Shown piece by piece: positions 1 through 4,274 of a stretch of DNA of 6,319 nt. Within the stretch, counting starts at the first letter, position 1; each line of letters starts with the position of its first letter. Below the pieces are notes generated by a model, which worked only from the letters and a program-made list of their open reading frames with translations, was not told where the DNA came from and searched no databases. Both the position numbers and the translations under genes were made by a program. This DNA comes from Candidatus Methanolliviera sp. GoM_oil (GTDB lineage Archaea > Halobacteriota > Methanoliparia > Methanoliparales > Methanoliparaceae): the NCBI GenBank assembly GCA_902158735.1, contig CABGHG010000103.1:1-6319 (forward strand), in the 5' to 3' direction.

Positions 1-443
1 TGCATATACCCCGGAATAGGCTTAAATTCATATTCCTCCCCGCTTGTCAAGTTCTTTATCTTTCCGCTCCCGTAATCGACCTCAAGCTCATCATCCTTAG
101 AAACCCCTTCGGATATCTTTGCACATTCGATCGCGGGCAGACCGACGTTGAAACAGTTCCTATAAAATATCCTTGCAAAGCTCTCCGCCACGATGCAGGA
201 GATACCGCACGCCTTTAAAACTTGTGGTGCCTGTTCTCTGCTCGATCCACAGCCGAAATTCCCGCCTCCAACGATCATCGGATTTTTTTCTCCCTTCGAA
301 TCTTCATAAAAATCCTTATCTATGCTCTCAAATGTGTGAACTGCCAATTTTTCCATGTCCAGCTCGTCATATTTGTATTTACCGGAGATGATCTCGTCTG
401 TATTCGTATCCGGCGGAAATACCCTTATTGCTTTACCTCTCAT
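1..443 (-). CDS. Aconitase-superfamily small subunit, LeuD-like (3-isopropylmalate dehydratase small subunit family), 3' end missing
   Basis: Reading leftward from the ATG at 443, 147 codons stay open to the window edge, so the C-terminus is missing. The protein begins MRGKAIRVFPPDTNTDEIIS. The small-subunit (swivel domain) hallmarks are present: NTDEII near residues 14-19, GNFGCGSSREQAP at 61-73, and ARIFYRNCFNVGLP at 90-103. In this family the GSSRE serine and arginine serve substrate binding and catalysis, while the iron-sulfur cluster sits on a separate large subunit not seen here. The usual SREHA histidine is glutamine here. The specificity loop after NTDEII reads GKYKYDE, unlike the YLRT (homoaconitase) or YLVY (isopropylmalate isomerase) loops I recall from methanogens. 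The substrate may therefore be isopropylmalate or another hydroxy-diacid (homoaconitate or dimethylmalate type). The start lies 14 nt after the stop of the PaaK-like gene, so the two are probably co-transcribed. A purine-rich GAGAGA is a weak ribosome binding site. Family membership is firm; the substrate is open. Confidence 0.9.
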   Translation of the reverse strand, partial: MRGKAIRVFPPDTNTDEIISGKYKYDELDMEKLAVHTFESIDKDFYEDSKGEKNPMIVGGGNFGCGSSREQAPQVLKACGISCIVAESFARIFYRNCFNVGLPAIECAKISEGVSKDDELEVDYGSGKIKNLTSGEEYEFKPIPGYM

Positions 444-457
444 AAAAATCTCTCGGT

Positions 458-1720
458 TTATTCTGCATAATGCCCTCTTCGATCTTCCAACACATTCACA
501 TCGGATGGGATCTCTCCCGTGTGCACCATCTTAACGTCGCATTTTATGCGAAGTATCTCTTTAAACGCTTCTTTTAGTTTTTCTTCCCATTCTTCGAACT
601 TTTCTATCTCTTTGCACTCCACAAATATCGTCATCTCGTCGTAGATCCCTGGCCTCTCGACGAGGATCTGAAATCTGCCCAATTCCCGATATCCCTCGAC
701 GACTTCCCCAACCTGTCTCGGATGGATGAAGACCCCTTTAACTTTGGTTAGCATGCCCACCCTGCCACGAATTCCGAGTATTCTAGCATCTTCTCTGCCA
801 CACTTACACTTCTCGAGGGTGATCGACGAAACGTCGCCCGTTCTATACCTTATCAAAGGTAATGCCTCTCTACCGAGTGGTGTACAGACGATCTCCCCCT
901 CGTCCCCCGGTTGAACACGCTCCAACGTATCCGGGTCGATGATCTCCACGATAAAATCCTCCTCGTTCACGTGCATGCCGTCGTGTTCACCACATTCGCC
1001 GGCGAGTATTCCGAGCTCTGCGACCCCGTACACGTCGAAGAGCTCTATATCAAATGTTCTTTGAAGATTTGTTCTGAGCGATGGCGGAAGCGGTTCTGCT
1101 ATGCATATACCCATCCTAAGCTTGAGATCTCTTCTCGGATCGATCTTCATCTCCTCCGCCTTTTCTGCTATTCTGGCAAGGAAACTCGGCGTCCCAACGT
1201 ATATGGTTGTGCCCGCCTTTCTCATGACATCCACCTGCATTCTGCTCTCTCCCGTGCCTGCAGGAATGACGGTACATCCCGCCGCCTCTGCACCTATATG
1301 TATGGCAAAACCCGCAGGCATGAGATGGTATGACAATGTCACCTGACAGACGTCACCTCTTCCGATTCCAAGATCAACGATCCGTTTACCAAGACCATTT
1401 CGAAGCACCTGCAAATCTTTTTCTGTGTGCGGTTCAAATATGGGACCAGGAGAGACGAATATCAATTTAATTTTCTCATTGGGAACGGACAAAAATTCTC
1501 CGAACGGTGGATGCGCTAGCTGACTATCGATCAATTCCTGCTTACTGGAGAAAGGTACCTTCTCGAAAAAATCGTCCATAGATTTGATATCCTTGGGTTC
1601 AATTCCCGCTTCATCAAATTTTCTCTTATAGAACGGAGAATTTGCATATGCAAAATTAACCTGATCTATTACTTTTTTCTCCTGAATACTCTCAAGATCA
1701 TCTCTGGATATAAATTTCAT
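458..1720 (-). CDS. Phenylacetate-CoA ligase (PaaK)-family protein with degenerate adenylation motifs
   Basis: This 420-residue protein has PaaK/AMP-binding-family architecture at roughly the usual length (about 430). The N-terminus (VNFAYANSPFYKRKFDEAGI, 21-40) is the typical PaaK opening. Core motifs follow: YGVAELG at 231-237 (the YGxTE position), LIRYRTGD at 289-296, and GRVGMLTKVKGVFIHPRQV at 319-337, where the C-terminal domain begins. C243, H246, H250, C305 and C307 resemble the Cys/His cluster seen in many PaaK homologues, possibly a metal site. Two expected parts are absent. The ATP phosphate-binding loop (serine/threonine/glycine-rich, ending in lysine) is replaced by FVSPGPIFEPHT at 88-99. 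The C-terminal lysine of the usual EGKAxRV segment is replaced by PSDVNVLEDRR at 405-415. Normal members convert an aryl or acyl acid to its CoA thioester through an acyl-AMP; whether this one can adenylate is doubtful. Coenzyme F390 synthetase is another activity in this family. The start is supported by GGGAGG about 7 nt upstream. First gene of a pair with the LeuD-like gene. Confidence 0.88.
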   Translation of the reverse strand: MKFISRDDLESIQEKKVIDQVNFAYANSPFYKRKFDEAGIEPKDIKSMDDFFEKVPFSSKQELIDSQLAHPPFGEFLSVPNEKIKLIFVSPGPIFEPHTEKDLQVLRNGLGKRIVDLGIGRGDVCQVTLSYHLMPAGFAIHIGAEAAGCTVIPAGTGESRMQVDVMRKAGTTIYVGTPSFLARIAEKAEEMKIDPRRDLKLRMGICIAEPLPPSLRTNLQRTFDIELFDVYGVAELGILAGECGEHDGMHVNEEDFIVEIIDPDTLERVQPGDEGEIVCTPLGREALPLIRYRTGDVSSITLEKCKCGREDARILGIRGRVGMLTKVKGVFIHPRQVGEVVEGYRELGRFQILVERPGIYDEMTIFVECKEIEKFEEWEEKLKEAFKEILRIKCDVKMVHTGEIPSDVNVLEDRRGHYAE

Positions 1721-1727
1721 TAAAATT

Positions 1728-1768
1728 CCCTCCCTTAATCAGTTCTTACGGTTTTATCTCTTTTTATC
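1728..1768 (-). promoter_or_regulatory. Putative promoter and ribosome binding site of the PaaK-like/LeuD-like unit
   Basis: On the minus strand a purine and A/T-rich stretch holds two ATAAAA elements, about 1752-1758 and 1762-1768. The distal one is an acceptable archaeal TATA box: about 25 nt downstream of it a transcript would start near 1740, leaving a short leader with the strong GGGAGG at 1728-1733 just before the ATG at 1720. The proximal element would place the transcript start inside the ribosome binding site and is less likely. Inferred from spacing only. Confidence 0.45.
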
Positions 1769-1810
1769 CTCAAATTGTTATCTCCGAATCGAAGGTAAAT
1801 GCTCTACGAC

Positions 1811-1856
1811 AAAATATAGATGTAACAGTTAAATAACGTATGGACTAACGAGGGGT
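1811..1856 (+). promoter_or_regulatory. Putative promoter and ribosome binding site of the OCD/AlaDH-family gene
   Basis: AAAATATA at 1811-1818 is a good archaeal TATA box. A transcript start about 25 nt downstream, near 1840, would give a leader of about 20 nt. GAGGGGT at 1850-1856, 4 nt before the ATG at 1861, is a purine-rich ribosome binding site. This TATA box is about 50 bp from the inferred TATA box of the divergent gene, so one bound regulator could affect both. Confidence 0.5.
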
Positions 1857-1859
1857 AAC
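1823..1859 (+). repeat. Four helically phased TAAC tetranucleotides
   Basis: TAAC occurs at 1823, 1834, 1846 and 1856, at spacings of 11, 12 and 10 bp, between the TATA box and the start codon of the downstream gene. The first two also form inverted pairs with the GTTA at 1828 (TAACAGTTA and GTTAAATAAC). Spacing near one helical turn in a promoter suggests binding of a multimeric regulator on one DNA face. A tetranucleotide in A/T-rich DNA can also recur by chance, so the function is a guess. Confidence 0.3.
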
Positions 1860-1860
1860 A

Positions 1861-2832
1861 ATGATATTTCTATGCCGAGAAGATATAGAAAAAATTTTCA
1901 AGATGGAGGATGCATTAAACGCAGTGGAGGAGGCGTATATCGCCCATGCCCATGGAGAGATTGTTATGCCCCCAAAGATGGATTTGCACCTGGATAAGGG
2001 GTTACTCCGCTACATGCCAGCATACGTTAGATCGATAGACGCCGTAGGAGCGAAGATCGTCAATATACATCCCCAAAATCCCAGGGAAAGCAGTCTGCCC
2101 ACGGTTATGGCATTGATCGTGATCAACAATCCTGCTACGGGAGAGCCAATCGCCGTGATGGACGGAACATATATCACCGCGATGAGAACGGGCGCGGCGG
2201 GGGGAATATCGGCGAAATATCTCTCCAGAAAAGATGCCAGTGTGGTTGGAATGGTTGGAGCCGGCGTTCAAGCAAGAGGGCAACTAATGGCATTGATACA
2301 AGTTAGAGATATAAGTGAGGTGAAGGTATATGATATGTATCGTGATGCCAGCGAACGTTTCGCAAGAGAAGTAGGAGAGACGTTAAATCTCCGAATAACT
2401 ACCGTAGAGAGCGCAAGGGAAGCGGTTGTAGGATCTGATATAGTCGTCACCACTACCACATCGAGAAAGCCCGTGGTGATGAACGAATGGGTTGATCTTG
2501 GTACTCACATATGCGCGGTGGGTGCAGACACGCCGGGCAAAAGGGAGCTGGATCTATCTCTTTTAAAGCGGGGTAAGATTGTGGTAGACGACGTGAGCCA
2601 GTCTACGACCATAGGTGAGCTCAACGTACCGCATAGAGATGGGTTGATAGAATTAGAGGAGATATATGGGGAGATCGGAGAGATAATCGTAGGTAGAAAA
2701 GAAGGAAGAGAAACAGAAGATGAGATAACGATATTTGACACGAGCGGCTTGGCGGCGCAGGATATCATATCTGCCCACCACATATTAAATGATGCCAAGA
2801 GGGAGAAGATCGGCTTGGTCCTGACGACTTAG
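1861..2832 (+). CDS. Ornithine cyclodeaminase / alanine dehydrogenase (mu-crystallin) family protein
   Basis: This 323-residue protein is full length for the family and closely resembles, from memory, the archaeal alanine dehydrogenase characterised in Archaeoglobus. The N-terminal substrate-binding half includes MPPKMDLHL (K39), LLRYMPA (R50), VGAKIVNIHP (K65) and TAMRTGAAGG (R109). The NAD(P)-binding Rossmann fold starts at VVGMVGAGVQARGQL (128-142), carrying GxGxxA. VVTTTTSRKPVV (195-206) and AVGADTPGKRELD (219-231) follow; D223 occupies the conserved acidic active-site position. IFDTSGLAAQD near 291-301 is a typical C-terminal block. The likely reaction is NAD(H)-linked reductive amination of pyruvate to alanine or of a similar 2-oxo acid. 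Ornithine cyclodeamination and imine reduction are alternatives that sequence alone does not separate. It is a soluble cytoplasmic enzyme. It stands alone on the plus strand, divergent from the PaaK-like gene, and ends before a T-rich stretch. Confidence 0.9.
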   Translation: MIFLCREDIEKIFKMEDALNAVEEAYIAHAHGEIVMPPKMDLHLDKGLLRYMPAYVRSIDAVGAKIVNIHPQNPRESSLPTVMALIVINNPATGEPIAVMDGTYITAMRTGAAGGISAKYLSRKDASVVGMVGAGVQARGQLMALIQVRDISEVKVYDMYRDASERFAREVGETLNLRITTVESAREAVVGSDIVVTTTTSRKPVVMNEWVDLGTHICAVGADTPGKRELDLSLLKRGKIVVDDVSQSTTIGELNVPHRDGLIELEEIYGEIGEIIVGRKEGRETEDEITIFDTSGLAAQDIISAHHILNDAKREKIGLVLTT

Positions 2833-2845
2833 TCGTGGGAAAGAT

Positions 2846-2871
2846 GAAGATCTTCTGACGTTAACTTTTTA
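2846..2871 (+). terminator. Possible T-rich terminator of the OCD/AlaDH-family gene
   Basis: A perfect 10-bp palindrome GAAGATCTTC (2846-2855) lies shortly after the stop codon, followed by ACTTTTTATT with five T residues at 2866-2870. Archaeal RNA polymerase commonly stops at oligo-T tracts, so this would separate the gene from the tRNA downstream. Confidence 0.35.
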
Positions 2872-2881
2872 TTCCCCCATC

Positions 2882-2889
2882 TAATTTTA
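2882..2889 (+). promoter_or_regulatory. Possible TATA box of the tRNA-Arg gene
   Basis: TAATTTTA is centred about 24 nt before the first base of the tRNA, the usual distance of an archaeal TATA box from the start of a tRNA transcript. The match to consensus is weak. Confidence 0.3.
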
Positions 2890-2908
2890 CCGACTAGTTG
2901 GATCAAAT

Positions 2909-2981
2909 GGGCGCGTGGCCCAGTGGATAAGGCGACGGCCTCCTAAGCCGTAGATCGGGGGTTCAAATCCCCTCGCGTCCG
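2909..2981 (+). tRNA. tRNA-Arg (anticodon CCT)
   Basis: A complete 73-nt cloverleaf can be drawn. The acceptor stem pairs GGGCGCG (2909-2915) with CGCGTCC (2974-2980), including one G-T pair, with discriminator G at 2981. The D arm is GCC/GGC (2918-2920 with 2931-2933). The anticodon stem is ACGGC/GCCGT (2935-2939 with 2947-2951), around the loop CTCCTAA with anticodon CCT at 2942-2944. The variable loop is 5 nt. The T stem GGGGG/CCCCT encloses TTCAAAT (2962-2968). It has no intron and no encoded CCA, so CCA is added after transcription. It reads AGG codons, which are common in the neighbouring genes. Confidence 0.96.
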
Positions 2982-3004
2982 TCCTTTGCATTTCAATCCT
3001 TGTT

Positions 3005-3143
3005 TTAGTAGATCTGCCTCTTTTCTACCATTAGATCTCGAGCTGTCTTCTCCGGATCAGCGTCGTACTTCCAAGTTTCGAGTGCCAAATGCTATCTCAA
3101 GAGATATTTCGCCACCATAGTGAACTACTCCAAGATAAAGTCC
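3005..3143 (-). pseudogene. Possible decayed coding remnant, function unknown
   Basis: On the minus strand two short overlapping frames look coding-like although neither has a credible start. The upstream frame (3143 to 3057) includes VVHYGGEISLEIAFGTRN and ends at TGA. The frame at 3091 to 3005 encodes 28 residues, including ALETWKYDADPEKT and ARDLMVEKRQIY, and ends at TAA. Joining them needs one frameshift around 3085-3105. The lysine/arginine/glutamate-rich tail with a WK-D-DPEK pattern is what a real small-protein C-terminus could look like, perhaps an antitoxin-like one, but I recognise no family. The 21-nt repeat at the upstream edge could mark where an insertion broke the gene. It may also be chance. 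Confidence 0.22.
3120..3140 (+). repeat. 21-nt direct repeat, copy 1 (downstream of pyrF)
   Basis: This stretch starts GTGAACTACTCC and matches 4005-4025 base for base over 21 nt in the same orientation. A match of this length by chance in a window this size is very unlikely. The GTGAACTAC core recurs at 4088, where it heads a sequence resembling an IS200/IS605-type end. Confidence 0.85.
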
Positions 3144-3187
3144 TTAAAAATCTAAGATTTTTGGGATGTGCAAATCTTCGATTTGCA
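3143..3187. other. Two adjacent short inverted repeats, possible pyrF terminator region
   Basis: AAAAATC-TAA-GATTTTT (3146-3162) can be extended by wobble pairs to 3143/3165, and TGCAAATC-TTC-GATTTGCA (3169-3187) is a perfect 8-bp stem with a 3-nt loop. The first gives a T5 run on either strand, so it could stop transcripts leaving pyrF. It lies more than 110 nt past the pyrF stop codon, which is far for a simple terminator. The second resembles the dyad in the pyrF promoter. Confidence 0.4.
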
Positions 3188-3278
3188 ACTACATAGGGGT
3201 TTTCATTGTTCACAAAATTCCAGTAGAAATTTAGGCCTCAGAACTCATAGGGATCATCATTTATCAGGAAATTCTTCA

Positions 3279-3947
3279 TCATCGGCCCCTAAAAACCCTT
3301 GATCTCTCATCCGCCTCTTCAATCGCTTTCTTTATCCGTTCTGCTGCAATTTTTGGATTTTTATCCATATAGATACTTCTACCCACAATCAGGTAATCCG
3401 CCCCGGCCAAAACCGCGTTTAGGATAGAACCCCCTTGCACGCCTACGCCGGGACAGATCAATTTTAACCCTTTAATTATCTTTTTAATCTCCTTTAACCT
3501 TTCTGGGTGATTTGCCGGGGCAACAATACCTTCTGCACCCAATTCCACGGCCAGATCACAAATTTTTGCAGAGATATCTGGGAAGAACGCCGATGCTCCG
3601 GGATGGCTCATATCGGCTACGACATAAATATCTCCATCAAATTCCCTTGAAACGTCTATACAGGCTTCCAATGAATCTCTTCCGGTGAATCCGTGACATA
3701 TAATCCCTTCAGCTCCATCTTCATACACTTCCCTACAGATCAGTCTGTTTGTATTCGGAATATCCGCCACTTTTAGATCGGCTATCACCGGTATCAATTT
3801 GGAGATTTTTTTCATTATATTTAGTCCAGCAGAGAGAATTAGAGGATAACCTACCTTTACGTAGGTCAAGGAAGCTCTCGTCTCCTCTACAATATCTAAA
3901 GCTCTTTCCTCATCTAAAACATCAAGTGCGAGAATTAAACCGGTCAT
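3279..3947 (-). CDS. pyrF: Orotidine 5'-phosphate decarboxylase
   Basis: This 222-residue protein is a compact archaeal-type OMP decarboxylase, catalysing OMP to UMP plus CO2, the last step of de novo pyrimidine synthesis. It is a TIM barrel expected to act as a cytoplasmic dimer. All signature residues are visible: LALD (D9), YVKVG (K31), ADLKVADIPNTN (55-67) with the D57/K59/D62 charge network, MSHPGA (S114), PGVGVQGG (166-173) and the phosphate-binding VGRSIY (R190). The spacing matches my memory of the Methanothermobacter enzyme. The DIPNT segment separates it from the related hexulose-6-phosphate synthases. The ATG at 3947 has GAAGG 5 nt upstream and a TATA box at a suitable distance, supporting this start. 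The gene is single, with tRNA-Arg downstream converging on it and ilvD upstream diverging from it. Confidence 0.97.
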   Translation of the reverse strand: MTGLILALDVLDEERALDIVEETRASLTYVKVGYPLILSAGLNIMKKISKLIPVIADLKVADIPNTNRLICREVYEDGAEGIICHGFTGRDSLEACIDVSREFDGDIYVVADMSHPGASAFFPDISAKICDLAVELGAEGIVAPANHPERLKEIKKIIKGLKLICPGVGVQGGSILNAVLAGADYLIVGRSIYMDKNPKIAAERIKKAIEEADERSRVFRGR

Positions 3948-3952
3948 AAAAA

Positions 3953-3992
3953 CCTTCAGTTTAGTCGCAGATCAAAGATTTGCGTATATATA
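3953..3992 (-). promoter_or_regulatory. pyrF promoter with a dyad between TATA box and transcript start
   Basis: On the minus strand TATATATA (3985-3992), preceded by AGTAAAC as a BRE-like element, is a strong TATA box. The predicted transcript start is near 3962, giving a leader of about 15 nt with GAAGG (3953-3957) before the ATG. Between the TATA box and the start lies CGCAAATC-TTT-GATCTGCG (3966-3984), an 8-bp dyad with one G-T pair, placed where a repressor could block the polymerase. Confidence 0.6.
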
Positions 3993-4004
3993 GTTTACTT
4001 TTAT

Positions 4005-4025
4005 GTGAACTACTCCAAGATAAAG
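4005..4025 (+). repeat. 21-nt direct repeat, copy 2 (upstream of pyrF)
   Basis: Identical to 3120-3140 and in the same orientation; it lies 12 bp beyond the pyrF TATA box. The two copies bracket the whole pyrF gene, with 885 bp from one start to the other. Confidence 0.85.
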
Positions 4026-4083
4026 ATTTCATCTATCATTGTTGCTACAGAAAGGGGCAAATCTGTAAATTCCATAGAGCCTT

Positions 4084-4124
4084 AGGAGTGAACTACCTCT
4101 ACCTTACGGAAGGGGGCTTCTTGG
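4084..4124 (-). mobile_element. Possible solo end of an IS200/IS605-type (TnpB-associated) element
   Basis: The plus strand reads AGTGAACTACC, then an imperfect hairpin (CCTT at 4102-4105 with AAGG at 4110-4113, loop ACGG, extended past a bulged A), then GGGGGCTTCTTGG. This closely resembles, in reverse complement, the GAAGCCCCC...GGTAGTTCAC right-end hairpins I recall after archaeal tnpB genes. With this polarity a transposase would lie rightward on the minus strand, but that position holds the ilvD promoter and gene. If real, it is a remnant or a minimal non-autonomous element. TTAG (4083-4086) just outside could be part of the target. Based on recalled consensus only. Confidence 0.4.
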
Positions 4125-4148
4125 CGAAAGAGTTAAAGATCCCATAAT

Positions 4149-4268
4149 CTTTATACTCTTTATACCGCAAGAAAAATTATTTCACCTTTCCGTCGCAAGG
4201 AGACTCCGTCCGAAAGGGCATAAACGTAACATTCAGAACGAAAAGGATATAAAAGATCAAGCTAAAGG
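4149..4268 (+). promoter_or_regulatory. ilvD promoter region, two candidate TATA boxes
   Basis: CTTTATAC occurs twice (4149-4156 and 4158-4165). Using the second as a TATA element, transcription would start near 4188 and leave a leader of about 87 nt. GGATATAAAAG (4245-4255) is a better consensus match but sits only about 25 nt before the ATG, so a transcript from it would be leaderless or nearly so. AAAGG at 4264-4268, 6 nt before the ATG, would serve as a ribosome binding site only on the longer transcript. Confidence 0.45.
4185..4217 (+). other. Nested inverted repeat in the ilvD leader
   Basis: CCTTTC (4185-4190) pairs with GAAAGG (4212-4217), enclosing GGAG-A-CTCC (4199-4207). In RNA the outer stem could form over a loop, or in DNA the inner dyad could be a protein site. 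It begins about where the transcript from the upstream TATA candidate would start. There is no open reading frame rich in Val, Leu or Ile codons nearby, so it is not a classical attenuator. Confidence 0.3.
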
Positions 4269-4274
4269 TTTTTT

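Larger units (their letters stand above)
2982..3278. other. Intergenic gap between tRNA-Arg and pyrF with no intact gene
   Basis: I find no intact coding region here. The stretch holds a possible decayed coding remnant (3005-3143, minus strand), a TATCTC-AA-GAGATA inverted repeat (3093-3106), one copy of the 21-nt repeat (3120-3140) and two adjacent short hairpins (3143-3187). The part 3190-3278 shows nothing I can name. Confidence 0.6.

Noticed and set aside
173..470. Two short plus-strand open frames at the left end
   Set aside because: They are antisense to the LeuD-like coding region, whose conserved motifs run through the whole stretch.
911..1333. A 140-codon plus-strand open frame opposite the PaaK-like gene
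   Set aside because: It lies wholly inside the well-supported minus-strand gene, has no ribosome binding site or recognisable motif, and its composition is that of an antisense shadow.
2824..2836. ACGACT-T-AGTCGT inverted repeat over the stop codon of the OCD/AlaDH-family gene
   Set aside because: The arms are short, the loop is a single base and no T-run follows, so it is probably chance; the palindrome and T-run further downstream are better terminator candidates.
3279..3947. pyrF product as 3-hexulose-6-phosphate synthase
   Set aside because: The DLKVADIPNT, MSHPGA and VGRSIY motifs are those of OMP decarboxylase; the synthase has a different sequence after DxKxxD.
3120..4025. The 21-nt repeats as a CRISPR array
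   Set aside because: There are only two perfect copies, 885 bp apart with a gene between them, so there is no regular repeat-spacer pattern.
3984..4125. A complete insertion sequence upstream of pyrF
   Set aside because: There is no transposase frame in 3948-4274 and no matched pair of ends; at most a single end-like sequence is present.
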